In this document: positions 1 through 7,970 of the stretch, piece by piece
How the letters are laid out: every line of letters begins with the position of its first letter
Position numbering within the stretch: position 1 is the first letter of the stretch
Assembly (NCBI GenBank): GCA_964503685.1
Contig: CAZDAW010000011.1
Location: forward strand, 1 to 57,558
DNA: 57,558 nucleotides
Source of the DNA: CAZDAW01 sp964503685
Lineage (GTDB): Bacteria; Chloroflexota; Anaerolineae; Anaerolineales; Anaerolineaceae
Direction of reading: 5' to 3'
Notes under the pieces: generated by a model
Seen by the model: the letters and a program-made list of their open reading frames with translations, nothing else
The model's database searches: none
Told to the model about the DNA's origin: nothing
Program-made: the position numbers and the translations under genes

Positions 1-2
1 TT

Positions 3-56
3 CGCGAAGGTGGTCTGACGGTTGGCGCCGGCGTGATCACCAAGATTTTGGATTAG
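3..56 (+). CDS. tuf: Elongation factor Tu, C-terminal end (partial)
   Basis: Reading frame 3 gives the last 17 residues of a protein, ending VGAGVITKILD and a TAG stop. This matches the universally conserved EF-Tu C-terminus (VGAGxVTKI). The rest of the gene lies left of the window. EF-Tu delivers aminoacyl-tRNA to the ribosome. A tuf gene directly before rpsJ is the classical str-S10 junction, only nine bases separating the stop from the rpsJ start codon. Confidence 0.9.
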   Translation, partial: REGGLTVGAGVITKILD

Positions 57-65
57 GTGAGATAT

Positions 66-374
66 ATGGCTAAGCAAAAAATACGAATTCGCCTGAAGGC
101 ATACGACCACCGAGTCCTGGATCAATCAGCCAAGCGGATTGTCGAGACTGCGGAACGAAGTGGTGCCCATGTAGTTGGACCGGTCCCCTTGCCGACAAAA
201 ATTGAGCGCTTTACGGTTCGTCGCTCAACGTTTATCGACAAAGACTCCCATGAGCATTTCGAGATCCGCACTCACAATCGTCTGATCGATGTACTCGATC
301 CGGATTCGAAAACAATCGATATGCTGATGCGGCTCAACCTGCCCGCCGGCGTCGATATTGAAATAAAAATATAA
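66..374 (+). CDS. rpsJ: 30S ribosomal protein S10
   Basis: 102-residue S10, first gene of the S10 cluster; it sits in the 30S head and in other bacteria also pairs with NusB in transcription antitermination. The conserved N-terminal stretch (IRIRLKAYDHRVLD) and the long loop with FTVRRSTFIDKDS are present. The ATG at 66 is preferred over an upstream in-frame GTG at 57, because AGGTGA at 55-60 is a well placed ribosome binding site for it. Length is normal. Unusually, it is followed by 252 bases of non-coding DNA with its own promoter instead of rplC directly. Confidence 0.97.
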   Translation: MAKQKIRIRLKAYDHRVLDQSAKRIVETAERSGAHVVGPVPLPTKIERFTVRRSTFIDKDSHEHFEIRTHNRLIDVLDPDSKTIDMLMRLNLPAGVDIEIKI

Positions 375-391
375 GAAAAATACTAATTTTA

Positions 392-412
392 GTCGCAGAG
401 ATTTTCTGCGAC
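392..412 (+). repeat. Perfect 8-bp inverted repeat after rpsJ
   Basis: GTCGCAGA (392-399) and TCTGCGAC (405-412) form a perfect stem with a 5-base loop, 17 bases after the rpsJ stop. No T tract follows, so it is not a typical intrinsic terminator. Its right arm overlaps the -35 element of the next promoter, so it could be an operator, an attenuating hairpin or an mRNA 3' end stabiliser. Confidence 0.6.
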
Positions 413-436
413 AACCATCCAGAGTTGTGATATAAT
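408..436 (+). promoter_or_regulatory. Sigma70-type promoter ahead of rplC
   Basis: A perfect TATAAT at 431-436 is preceded by the extended element TGA (428-430). A partial -35 GCGACA (408-413, four of six matching) lies 17 bases upstream. Transcription would start near 443 and give rplC a leader of about 180 bases. The spacing and the extended -10 make this one of the best promoters in the window. Confidence 0.7.
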
Positions 437-442
437 TGGGTG

Positions 443-626
443 GTTTAAAAACAGGCAATAACGGGCTTAGCCCGTATTGAGGCAACGCAAGAGTTGTCAT
501 GTTCGCGGTCATAAAAAACCCGGAGAATCGCGGCATACAATCTGACTGCGGTGCGTTCGGAGATGATGCAGCCGAGCCCAGGCTGACAGTCTCGTCAAGA
601 TATCTTTGTTAAGGAGAAAAAAATAA
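443..626 (+). promoter_or_regulatory. Structured 5' leader of the rplC operon segment
   Basis: Between the promoter and rplC several local hairpins can be drawn: ACGGGC/GCCCGT (461-475, 3-base loop), GGCAAC/GTTGTC (481-498, one G-T pair) and CAGCC/GGCTG (569-585). The stretch ends in an AAGGAG ribosome binding site at 611-616. No convincing ORF lies within. Leaders at this type of position host ribosomal-protein autoregulation in other phyla (L4 in E. coli); that this one does so is inference. Confidence 0.5.
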
Positions 627-1259
627 ATGTTGAAAGGGCTGATCGGTAAGAAAATCGGCATGACCCAGATTTTCGATGAAGCAGGCGTCGCCCTCCCGGT
701 GACGGTCATCGAAGCTGGGCCATGCTACGTTACGCAGATACGAACCCCAGAAAAAGAGGGTTATACTGCAATACAACTGGGTTTCAGCGAGGTCAAACCC
801 AAACGCCTTACAGGCGGCGAATTGGGACACCTCAAGCGGTTAAGTTTACCGCCTTTACGCTTTCTACGTGAATTTCGCGTCAAAAAAGATCCTGGTCTTA
901 AAGAAGGGGATCAAATTTTGGTTGATGCCTTTGCGGTAGGCGAGCGTGTTGATGTTATCGGCACCAGCAAAGGTAAAGGCTTCCAGGGAGGCGTCAAACG
1001 CTATCATTTCAGAGGCGGTCCAAAGTCTCATGGTCAATCGGATCGTTTACGCGCGCCGGGTTCGCGCAGCTCTGGCACCACCCCTGGACGAGTCTATAAA
1101 GGGTCGCGCGGTGCAGGTCATATGGGCAATGACCGGGTAACCTCACAAAATTTGAAAGTTGTTCTGGTTGATCCCGAACGGAATCTGTTGGGTGTAAACG
1201 GAGCAGTACCTGGGCCAAAGGGCGGGTTGGTAGTGATTAAGGAGGCGCGGAAACAGTAA
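627..1259 (+). CDS. rplC: 50S ribosomal protein L3
   Basis: 210-residue L3, an early-assembling 23S-binding protein whose extended loop reaches the peptidyl-transferase centre. The N-terminus MLKGLIGKKIGMTQIF and the block GHMGNDRVTSQNL are diagnostic. In the loop the E. coli NQTPG segment reads GTTPG here, so the glutamine methylated by PrmB in enterobacteria appears to be replaced. The start is supported by AAGGAG about 10 bases upstream. Confidence 0.97.
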   Translation: MLKGLIGKKIGMTQIFDEAGVALPVTVIEAGPCYVTQIRTPEKEGYTAIQLGFSEVKPKRLTGGELGHLKRLSLPPLRFLREFRVKKDPGLKEGDQILVDAFAVGERVDVIGTSKGKGFQGGVKRYHFRGGPKSHGQSDRLRAPGSRSSGTTPGRVYKGSRGAGHMGNDRVTSQNLKVVLVDPERNLLGVNGAVPGPKGGLVVIKEARKQ

Positions 1260-1300
1260 GCGCTTGCCGCCTGCTGAAATTCCACGATGGAGTTGCGACT

Positions 1301-1930
1301 ATGGAAGTTGATGTCTTCAACATGGAGGGGCAAAAAGTGCAAACGGTAGATCTACCTGCCAGCATCTTTGAAGCTCCCATAAATATTGACTTGATGCACC
1401 AGGCTTATGTCCGACAAATGGCAAATGCGCGTTTGGGGACGCATAATACCAAAACCCGGAGCGATGTCTCTGGCGGCGGGCGCAAACCGTGGCGTCAAAA
1501 AGGGACCGGGCGCGCCCGTCAGGGTTCTACCCGTGCTCCGCACTGGAAAGGCGGCGGGGGCGTGCATACACCTCATCCGCGTGATTATACCCAGGCGATG
1601 CCGCGTACGATGCGCCGCGCGGCGCTTCGCTCTGCGCTCTCAGTTAAGGCTGCTGAATCAGGGATCGTTGTTCTGGATAAGCTGACTTTGCCGGAAGCAA
1701 AAACCCGCTTGATGGCTCAAGCGCTCAATAAACTGGTTGGCGAAGACAGCGCGCTGATCCTCATTCCGGAAAAGAACGAAGCCGCCGAGGTTGTTATTCG
1801 CTCAGCGAATAACTTGCCCGATGCAAAGACCCTGCTCGCCAGCTATATTAACATTCGTGATTTGATGCGTTTTGACAAACTGGTCATGCCGCTCAATGCA
1901 TTGGATGTTTTAAAAAGTTTCTTAGGATAG
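1301..1930 (+). CDS. rplD: 50S ribosomal protein L4
   Basis: 209-residue L4. The long tunnel-lining loop is visible around residues 48-80, with GGGRKPWRQKGTGRARQGS, the family signature. L4 binds 23S rRNA domain I, helps form the exit tunnel and in E. coli represses its own operon. The ATG at 1301 has GGAG at 1290-1293; the 41-base gap after rplC holds no other gene. Normal length, no oddities. Confidence 0.97.
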   Translation: MEVDVFNMEGQKVQTVDLPASIFEAPINIDLMHQAYVRQMANARLGTHNTKTRSDVSGGGRKPWRQKGTGRARQGSTRAPHWKGGGGVHTPHPRDYTQAMPRTMRRAALRSALSVKAAESGIVVLDKLTLPEAKTRLMAQALNKLVGEDSALILIPEKNEAAEVVIRSANNLPDAKTLLASYINIRDLMRFDKLVMPLNALDVLKSFLG

Positions 1931-1942
1931 GTAGGAGGAGTT

Positions 1943-2245
1943 ATGACAACCATGTATGATGTACTCCGCCGCCCGCTGATCACGGAAAAATCAAATTATC
2001 AGAGTAGTCAACTGCATCAGTATGCTTTTGAAGTTCAAAGCGACGCGACCAAGACGGCGATTAAAGATGCAGTCGAAACACTCTTCAAGGTAAAGGTGTT
2101 GCGGGTTAATGTGGTAAACGCCCCGGCTAAACGTACCCGTCGCGCACGCAGCCGCCGGCTGATGGTTCGCCGATCGGGTTACAAAAAAGCGATTGTAACG
2201 CTCTCGCCGGAAGATAGAATCCCAATCTTTGAAGGGGTAGAGTAA
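1943..2245 (+). CDS. rplW: 50S ribosomal protein L23
   Basis: 100-residue L23, the exit-tunnel rim protein that docks trigger factor and SRP in other bacteria. The signature RRPLITEKS is at residues 9-17. AGGAGG lies just upstream of the ATG. The stop overlaps the rplB start (TAATG), so the two are translationally coupled. Confidence 0.96.
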   Translation: MTTMYDVLRRPLITEKSNYQSSQLHQYAFEVQSDATKTAIKDAVETLFKVKVLRVNVVNAPAKRTRRARSRRLMVRRSGYKKAIVTLSPEDRIPIFEGVE

Positions 2246-3081
2246 TGGCTGTTAAAGTTTATAAACCGATTACCCCCGGTCAACGAAATATGACCGGCTA
2301 TAGTTTTCAGGAAATCACCAAAGCCAAACCTGAACGTTCGTTATTAATTTCTCCGCGCCGGTATGGTGGGCGAAATTCCTACGGCCGTGTAACCGTTCGT
2401 CATCGCGGCGGCGGCAACCGCCGTTACATTCGCCTGGTTGATTTCAAGCGCGATAAACGCGAAATTGCTGCCCGTGTTGCCGCCATTGAATATGATCCTA
2501 ACCGCACTGCCCGATTGGCTTTATTGTTCTATGCTGACGGCGAAAAACGCTACATCATTGCGCCGTTAGACCTCAAAGTCGGAGATACTGTGCTGGCTGG
2601 AAGTCAGGCGGAAATTCGTCCGGGCAACAGTATGCCCATCTTCAATATTCCTGTGGGTACGATGATCCACAATATCGAATTGAAACCCGGAAAAGGCGGC
2701 CAGTTGGTTCGTGCAGCAGGCGGTTCAGCTCAACTGTTGGCGAAGGAAGGCGGTTTTGCCCAGATTCGTTTGCCATCTGGTGAAGTACGCCTGGTGCATC
2801 AAACATGCTATGCAACCATTGGCCAGATCGGTAATGTTGATCACAGTAATATCAAATTGGGCAAAGCCGGACGCAAACGCCACTTGGGCATTCGCCCGAC
2901 CGTTCGCGGTACTGCGATGAGCCCACGTGACCATCCGCATGGCGGCGGCGAAGGTCGTCAACCGGCCGGTATGCCGGGCCCGAAGAGCCCCTGGGGTAAA
3001 CCCACCAGAGGTTACAAGACACGCCGTAACAAGAAGACTGATCAGTATATTGTTCGGCGGCGAAGCAAGAGCACCCGCTAG
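2245..3081 (+). CDS. rplB: 50S ribosomal protein L2
   Basis: 278-residue L2, required for subunit association and peptidyl-transferase assembly. The C-terminal block MSPRDHPHGGGEGR contains the conserved histidine near the peptidyl-transferase centre, followed by the basic KSPWGKPTRGYKTR tail. Its ATG shares a base with the rplW stop. Typical length and fully collinear with the family. Confidence 0.98.
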   Translation: MAVKVYKPITPGQRNMTGYSFQEITKAKPERSLLISPRRYGGRNSYGRVTVRHRGGGNRRYIRLVDFKRDKREIAARVAAIEYDPNRTARLALLFYADGEKRYIIAPLDLKVGDTVLAGSQAEIRPGNSMPIFNIPVGTMIHNIELKPGKGGQLVRAAGGSAQLLAKEGGFAQIRLPSGEVRLVHQTCYATIGQIGNVDHSNIKLGKAGRKRHLGIRPTVRGTAMSPRDHPHGGGEGRQPAGMPGPKSPWGKPTRGYKTRRNKKTDQYIVRRRSKSTR

Positions 3082-3127
3082 TCGGTGGTGCTGCAAATGA
3101 TGATAAGCGATAGAGAGGAACGATAAT

Positions 3128-3412
3128 ATGTCACGATCGCTCAAAAAGGGACCTTTTATAGCCCCGAAGCTCTTGAAGAAAATTGAGGCCATGAATACTC
3201 GTGGCGAGAAAAAAGTGATACGCACTTGGAGCCGGGATAGCACGATTTTCCCCCAGATGGTGGGACACACCATCGCTGTTCATGATGGCCGACGTCATGT
3301 GCCGATTTATGTCACCGAAAACATGGTGGGTCATCGTTTAGGAGAATTTGCTCCAACCCGCCATTTCCGCGGGCATGTGGCCGAAAAATCATCTTCGGCG
3401 AAAGGAAAGTAA
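3128..3412 (+). CDS. rpsS: 30S ribosomal protein S19
   Basis: 94-residue S19 of the 30S head, which contacts S13 and the A-site finger. The N-terminus MSRSLKKGPFIAPKLLKKIE and the block GHKLGEFAPTR-like (here GHRLGEFAPTRHFRGH) are diagnostic. GAGAGGAACG precedes the ATG. It sits between rplB and rplV, in the standard order, with three bases to rplV. Confidence 0.97.
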   Translation: MSRSLKKGPFIAPKLLKKIEAMNTRGEKKVIRTWSRDSTIFPQMVGHTIAVHDGRRHVPIYVTENMVGHRLGEFAPTRHFRGHVAEKSSSAKGK

Positions 3413-3415
3413 ACC

Positions 3416-3757
3416 ATGCCAGCAGATATTCGAGCTCAAGCGCGCTATATTTCAATTTCAGCGCAAAAAGTACGTCTTGTTTTAGACTTGATCCGCGGGA
3501 AAAAAGCCGTCGAGTCTCTTAATACGCTCAAGTTCATGCAGAATGGCGCAGCTGATCCTGTTGCAAAAGTTCTGGCTTCGGCTGTAGCCAACGCGGAAGA
3601 AAACTTTGGCGTCAGCCGCGACGACCTGATCGTCCACCGGGCGTTTGCAGATGAAGCCCCCACGCGCCGCTGGCGTCGTTTTGGGGCGCGTGGCCGCTTC
3701 AAACCGTTGTTGAGACGGACCTCGCACATCACCGTTGTTCTGCGAGAGATAGAGTGA
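3416..3757 (+). CDS. rplV: 50S ribosomal protein L22
   Basis: 113-residue L22. The globular part includes SAQKVRLVLDLIRGK, and the beta hairpin that lines the exit tunnel (macrolide site) runs through PTRRWRRFGARGRF near residues 83-96, before the conserved end RTSHITVVL. Start ATG at 3416 directly follows rpsS. Normal length. Confidence 0.97.
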   Translation: MPADIRAQARYISISAQKVRLVLDLIRGKKAVESLNTLKFMQNGAADPVAKVLASAVANAEENFGVSRDDLIVHRAFADEAPTRRWRRFGARGRFKPLLRRTSHITVVLREIE

Positions 3758-3761
3758 GTTA

Positions 3762-3812
3762 AGAGATCAGCAGTGTTGGCGAATCAAATCGTCCAATGCT
3801 GTAAAAGGAAAA
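3762..3812 (+). other. Intercistronic hairpin between rplV and rpsC
   Basis: The 71-base spacer contains CAGTGTTGG and CCAATGCTG (roughly 3769-3802), which can pair over nine positions with two G-U pairs. It may stabilise or pace translation between the two genes. No promoter is visible. Confidence 0.35.
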
Positions 3813-3828
3813 ATTGCCAGGAGATATT

Positions 3829-4506
3829 ATGGGTCGTAAAGTTCATCCGATAGGTTTTCGTCTAGGTATCAACCAGCCGTGGCAAGGTCGCTGGTACGCC
3901 GAAGGGCGTGAATATACCCAACAGTTGCAGCAGGATTTCAAAATCCGCGACATGGTCCATGTCGAAGCTGAAAAAGCCGGTGTGTCGCGAGTTGATGTAG
4001 AGCGTTACCCAGGTAAAGTAAAGGTCACTGTGCACACTGCGAAGCCCGGCATCTTAATCGGGCGCAAAGGCGACAGCGTTAAGAAAATGCGCCAGAGCCT
4101 GGAAGAGTTGACGAGCAAGAAAATTGACCTGGAGATCAAGGAAATCAAATCGCCAGATACTGATGCTTATCTTGTCGCCAAGAATATTGCCGGTCAATTG
4201 GAACGACGCGTCAGTTACCGCCGGGCGATGAAACGGGCGCTTCAACAGGCCATGCGCCAGGGTGCGCAGGGCATCAAAGTTGAAGTTGGCGGTCGTTTGA
4301 GCGGCGCAGAAATGGCGCGCAATGTATGGCTGCGTGATGGCCGTGTTCCACTGCAAACTCTGCGAGCAAATATCGATTTTGCCCGTTCCGAGGCGCTGAC
4401 TACTTATGGCCGCATCGGCGTCAAAGTCTGGATTTATAAAGGCGAAGTCGTGGCCGAAGTGGAAGAGAAAGCTGAAACCACTGAGGGCGTCTACGTCAGT
4501 GAATAA
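3829..4506 (+). CDS. rpsC: 30S ribosomal protein S3
   Basis: 225-residue S3 at the mRNA entry channel. The N-terminus MGRKVHPIGFRLG is the standard one. The KH domain has its GxxG loop in GILIGRKGDSVKK (about residues 75-87). The ATG at 3829 is chosen over an upstream TTG (3814), because it begins the conserved N-terminus and has CAGGAGA at a good distance. The acidic C-terminal tail is normal. Confidence 0.97.
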   Translation: MGRKVHPIGFRLGINQPWQGRWYAEGREYTQQLQQDFKIRDMVHVEAEKAGVSRVDVERYPGKVKVTVHTAKPGILIGRKGDSVKKMRQSLEELTSKKIDLEIKEIKSPDTDAYLVAKNIAGQLERRVSYRRAMKRALQQAMRQGAQGIKVEVGGRLSGAEMARNVWLRDGRVPLQTLRANIDFARSEALTTYGRIGVKVWIYKGEVVAEVEEKAETTEGVYVSE

Positions 4507-4557
4507 TTTGGATAATAATTTCGTCGATTCTGAAAGACGATAGGAGAGATTGCTATT

Positions 4558-4986
4558 ATGTTGATGCCAAAGCGTGTAAAGTGGCGTAAGCAACAACGTG
4601 GTCGGATGCGAGGTAAAGCCTTGCGCGGCGCCGAAATTTCCTTTGGAGAATTTGGCTTGCAGGCGCTCGAACCCGGTTGGGTCTCGGCTCGGCAAATCGA
4701 AGCCGCCCGACGTACCATTGTTCGTGAGATGCGCCGTCGTGGAAAGATATGGATCCGGATTTTCCCGGACAAACCATATACACATCGCCCACCCGAGACT
4801 CGTATGGGTAAAGGAAAAGGCGGTGTCGAATATTGGGTAGCAGTTGTAAAACCCGGACGGATTATGTTCGAAATTGGCGGTCTGCCAGAAGAAATTGCCA
4901 TCGAGGCGCTCCGCCAGGCTACTTATAAGTTTTCAATCAAAACAAAAGTGGTCGCCCGACATGAAGTGACAGGAGAGCAAGCATGA
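4558..4986 (+). CDS. rplP: 50S ribosomal protein L16
   Basis: 142-residue L16, which lies by the A-site tRNA elbow. The conserved MLMPKRVKWRKQQRGR start and the block GKGKGGVEYWVAVVKPG are present. Preceded by TAGGAGAG. Its last bases overlap the rpmC start by four bases (ATGA), which implies coupled translation. Confidence 0.97.
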   Translation: MLMPKRVKWRKQQRGRMRGKALRGAEISFGEFGLQALEPGWVSARQIEAARRTIVREMRRRGKIWIRIFPDKPYTHRPPETRMGKGKGGVEYWVAVVKPGRIMFEIGGLPEEIAIEALRQATYKFSIKTKVVARHEVTGEQA

Positions 4987-5195
4987 AACCAGCACAAATT
5001 CGTGTTCTCTCTGATTTAGAGATACAAACAAAACTAGCAGATGCTCATCAGGAATTGATGAACTTACGTTTTCAACAGGTAACGGGGCAGTTGACCGATA
5101 CCAGCCGGTTGGCAATCACCCGCCGGTTGATCGCCCGGTATGAAACTGTGCTTGCCGAACGAGAACGCGCAGCCTCTGCAGGAGGTGAGAAATGA
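4983..5195 (+). CDS. rpmC: 50S ribosomal protein L29
   Basis: 70-residue L29, a two-helix protein near the tunnel exit. The core LMNLRFQQVTGQL and the arginine-rich second helix are visible. It overlaps rplP and rpsQ by four bases on each side, forming a tightly coupled trio. Confidence 0.95.
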   Translation: MKPAQIRVLSDLEIQTKLADAHQELMNLRFQQVTGQLTDTSRLAITRRLIARYETVLAERERAASAGGEK

Positions 5196-5464
5196 ATAAC
5201 CGCCGACGTATGATTGGTATAGTGACCAGTAATAAAATGATGAAGACGGTTGTTGTGGAAATTACTCGAACCTACCGCCACCCCGTTTACAAAAAAGTGG
5301 TTCATAGCAGCCATCGGGTGAAAGCTCATGATGAATTGGGCTGTCAGGAAGGCGATCAGGTTCGCATTGTTGAAGCGGCGCCGATTTCTCGAGATAAAAG
5401 CTGGGTTGTTGAAACAATCCTGAAGCGTGAATCTCGTCAAGAAACTGCTGGCGTTAAGGAGTAA
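5192..5464 (+). CDS. rpsQ: 30S ribosomal protein S17
   Basis: 90-residue S17, an early 16S-binding OB-fold protein. The motif MIGIVTSNKMMKTVVVEI followed by HPVYKKVV is diagnostic. AGGAGG upstream of the overlapping ATG is inside rpmC. The last ~10 residues are a charged, variable tail. Confidence 0.96.
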   Translation: MNNRRRMIGIVTSNKMMKTVVVEITRTYRHPVYKKVVHSSHRVKAHDELGCQEGDQVRIVEAAPISRDKSWVVETILKRESRQETAGVKE

Positions 5465-5467
5465 CCC

Positions 5468-5839
5468 ATGATACAGCAAGAAACTCGATTAAAAGTTGCC
5501 GATAACTCTGGCGCTCGTGAATTGCTGGTGATCCATGTCATGGGTGGTTCACGCCGTCATTACGGATTTGTCGGAGATGTTGTTGTGGCGACAGTAAAAA
5601 CCGCCGCCCCGCAGGGCGCAGTAAAGAAAAGTGAAATCGTCAAAGCGGTTATCGTGCGCTGTTCAAAAGAATGGCGGCGGGAAGATGGTTCCTCCATCCG
5701 TTTTGATGATAATGCGGCAGTCGTTTTGGATAACGATGGTCAGAATCCAAAAGGGACGCGTATTTTCGGCCCCGTGGCTCGCGAACTGCGTGAAAAAGGT
5801 TTTATGAAAATCATCTCGCTGGCCCCAGAAGTTCTCTAG
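5468..5839 (+). CDS. rplN: 50S ribosomal protein L14
   Basis: 123-residue L14, an intersubunit bridge protein that also binds the silencing factor RsfS. The N-terminus MIQQETRLKVADNSGAREL and the C-terminal GPVARELREKGFMKI match the family end to end. The start lies three bases after the rpsQ stop. Confidence 0.98.
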   Translation: MIQQETRLKVADNSGARELLVIHVMGGSRRHYGFVGDVVVATVKTAAPQGAVKKSEIVKAVIVRCSKEWRREDGSSIRFDDNAAVVLDNDGQNPKGTRIFGPVARELREKGFMKIISLAPEVL

Positions 5840-5862
5840 GGCAGCAAAACAGGAGCGAGACA

Positions 5863-6195
5863 ATGGATGTAAAAATTCGTAAAGGTGATATCGTTGAAGT
5901 CATCAGCGGCAGAGAAGAAGACAAAGGCCACCGCGGTGACGTTATCAAGGTCATGCCCAAAGAGCGACGTGTGGTTGTGCAGGGCGTCAATGTTCGCACA
6001 AAACACCAACGCCAGACCCAGGCTCAGGGACGGACTATCAATCCAGGCAAGGTTAAGTTTGAAATGTCTGTACCTATTTCGAGCGTCATGCTGGTCTGCC
6101 CTAAGTGCAGCAAAGCCACGCGCGTTGCAATCAAACGGGAAGCGGAAAAAATACAACGGGTTTGCAAACGTTGTGAGGCGCTGATCGACGAATAG
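5863..6195 (+). CDS. rplX: 50S ribosomal protein L24 with zinc-ribbon tail
   Basis: 110-residue L24, an assembly initiator. The KOW motif is near residues 4-30 (KIRKGDIVEVISG). The C-terminal part carries two CxxC pairs, C79/C82 and C101/C104, which probably form a zinc ribbon; this C+ form occurs in many non-proteobacterial L24 proteins. CAGGAGCGAG precedes the ATG. Confidence 0.96.
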   Translation: MDVKIRKGDIVEVISGREEDKGHRGDVIKVMPKERRVVVQGVNVRTKHQRQTQAQGRTINPGKVKFEMSVPISSVMLVCPKCSKATRVAIKREAEKIQRVCKRCEALIDE

Positions 6196-6213
6196 GTCGT
6201 CTGGGAGTGATAT

Positions 6214-6762
6214 ATGAATAGATTGAAAGATAGGTATCAAAAAGAAATATCACCTGCCCTGATGAAGGCTCTCAACCTGAACAATGTGATGGAAATTCCG
6301 CATATTGAAAAAGTGGTGGTCAACATCGGGTTAGGTGAGGCGTTGGATAATCCCAAAGCACTTGATGCTGCGGTATCTGATCTAAGCCAGATCACCGGTC
6401 AAAAACCGGTCATAACAAAAGCGCGCAAAAGTATTTCCAATTTCAAATTGCGTGAAGGTCGTGCAATTGGCGCTAAAGTGACATTGCGCGGCGATAAAAT
6501 GTGGGCATTTTTGGACCGCTTACTGAATATTGTCTTACCGCGTGTTCGTGACTTTCGAGGCGTTTCTGCCGATGCTTTTGATGGGCGTGGCAACTATACG
6601 CTGGGTTTGCGTGAACAATTGAACTTCCCGGAAATTGAGTACGATAAGATCGATAAAATCCGCGGAATGGAAATAAGCATCGTAACTTCAGCCCGAAATG
6701 ATGATCAGGCCCGTGCGTTATTACAAATGCTTGGAATGCCTTTCAAGAAGGGAGCTGCATAA
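6214..6762 (+). CDS. rplE: 50S ribosomal protein L5
   Basis: 182-residue L5, which binds 5S rRNA and contacts P-site tRNA. Diagnostic blocks are KVVVNIGLGEALDN, TGQKPVITKARKSISNFKLREG and GRGNYTLGLREQLNFPEI. GGGAGTGA lies upstream of the ATG. Normal length. Confidence 0.97.
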   Translation: MNRLKDRYQKEISPALMKALNLNNVMEIPHIEKVVVNIGLGEALDNPKALDAAVSDLSQITGQKPVITKARKSISNFKLREGRAIGAKVTLRGDKMWAFLDRLLNIVLPRVRDFRGVSADAFDGRGNYTLGLREQLNFPEIEYDKIDKIRGMEISIVTSARNDDQARALLQMLGMPFKKGAA

Positions 6763-6763
6763 C

Positions 6764-6946
6764 ATGGCCAAGAAATGTATGTCATATCGAGAGGCCAGAC
6801 GACGGAAGTCGGTTCAGGTTCGCAATCGCTGCCAGCGCTGTGGACGTCCGCGTGGCTATCTCCGCCGTTTTGGTCTTTGCCGAATTTGCTTCCGGGAATA
6901 TGCCCTGGAAGGTAAAATCCCCGGCGTTGTAAAATCTTCCTGGTAG
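6764..6946 (+). CDS. rpsN: 30S ribosomal protein S14 type Z
   Basis: 60-residue zinc-binding (C+) form of S14, with CxxC pairs at C23/C26 and C39/C42 and the conserved RCGRPRGYLRRFGLCRICFRE. The ATG at 6764 follows rplE by one base and has AAGGGAG upstream. A longer in-frame reading overlapping rplE has no family support. No C- paralogue is seen in the window. Confidence 0.97.
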   Translation: MAKKCMSYREARRRKSVQVRNRCQRCGRPRGYLRRFGLCRICFREYALEGKIPGVVKSSW

Positions 6947-6965
6947 CCGGTTGGAGGTACTGATA

Positions 6966-7379
6966 ATGAGTGTGATAGATCCTATTTCTGATATGTTGAC
7001 CCGCATCCGGAACGCGGTAATGATTGGCCAAACCGCTGTGGCTATGCCAGCTTCCAAGCTCAAGAATGAAATTGCCCGAATCATGAAAGAAGAAGGCTAT
7101 ATCGAAAGCTATGAAGTTGTCGAAAGCGAAAAACCCGGACAACAGGTTTTACGGATCCGCCTGAAATATGTGGGCGAACGCCGTCAACGCAAGTCTGTAA
7201 TCAGCGGGTTAGACCGCGTCAGCCGCCCTGGCCGCCGTGTGTACACCAAGAAGCAAGAGATCCCATGGGTTTTAGCCGGGATGGGAATTGCAATCATGTC
7301 CACTCCGAAAGGCGTGATGACCGGACAGCGCGCCCGCCAGTTGAATGTTGGCGGCGAAATCCTGTGCTACATCTACTAA
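6966..7379 (+). CDS. rpsH: 30S ribosomal protein S8
   Basis: 137-residue S8, central-domain 16S binder and, in E. coli, the spc operon repressor. It starts MSVIDPISDMLTRIRNA and ends STPKGVMTGQRARQLNVGGE-ILCYIY, both standard. The ATG at 6966 is chosen over the TTG at 6951, since TTGGAGG gives a good binding site for it. Confidence 0.97.
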   Translation: MSVIDPISDMLTRIRNAVMIGQTAVAMPASKLKNEIARIMKEEGYIESYEVVESEKPGQQVLRIRLKYVGERRQRKSVISGLDRVSRPGRRVYTKKQEIPWVLAGMGIAIMSTPKGVMTGQRARQLNVGGEILCYIY

Positions 7380-7407
7380 GCCTGAAGAGTAAGGAGGTAT
7401 AGATACT

Positions 7408-7959
7408 GTGTCTCGAATTGGTCGTTTACCAATAACCATCCCGTCTGGCGTTGAAATCACCATCAAGGATACCTATGTCCATGTCAAGGGTCCCAAGGGC
7501 GAAATGGAACGAACATTTCCCCCGATGATTTCCTTGATGATGGAAAATGGTCAGTTACTTGTTCATCGTCCCAATGACGATGCGCCCGTGCGGGCAATGC
7601 ACGGAACTGCCCGAGCTGTTATCCAAAATATGGTGACAGGCGTCAGCGCTGGTTTTGAAAAAGTGCTTGAAATTGACGGCGTGGGCTACCGCGCCGAGAT
7701 GAATGGCGCAAATCTCGTCTTATACGTGGGGTATTCACACCCCGTTACTGTTGAACCCCCGGAAGGGATCAGCTTTGATGTCGATACTAAAACCCGCCAG
7801 GTATTTATCCGCGGTAAGGATAAAGAACAAATCGGGCAGGTCGGCGCTGATATTCGAAAAATACGTCCGCCCGAACCTTATAAAGGTAAAGGTATTCGCT
7901 ATCAGGGTGAAAAGATTCGACGTAAGGCTGGTAAATCTGGCAAGGGTGCCAAGAAGTAA
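7408..7959 (+). CDS. rplF: 50S ribosomal protein L6
   Basis: 183-residue L6 near the factor-binding site. Starts with GTG at 7408, preceded by AAGGAGG, giving MSRIGRLPITIPSGVEI. The C-terminal half contains the signature PPEPYKGKGIRYQGE. Two tandem alpha/beta domains of normal length. Confidence 0.97.
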   Translation: MSRIGRLPITIPSGVEITIKDTYVHVKGPKGEMERTFPPMISLMMENGQLLVHRPNDDAPVRAMHGTARAVIQNMVTGVSAGFEKVLEIDGVGYRAEMNGANLVLYVGYSHPVTVEPPEGISFDVDTKTRQVFIRGKDKEQIGQVGADIRKIRPPEPYKGKGIRYQGEKIRRKAGKSGKGAKK

Positions 7960-7970
7960 GGTGGATGCTT

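Noticed and set aside
225..536. Opposite-strand open frames over the ribosomal genes (for example 225-536, 2725-3273, 4054-4785)
   Set aside because: They run antisense inside highly conserved ribosomal genes, have no ribosome site or family signal, and follow from codon bias on the coding strand.
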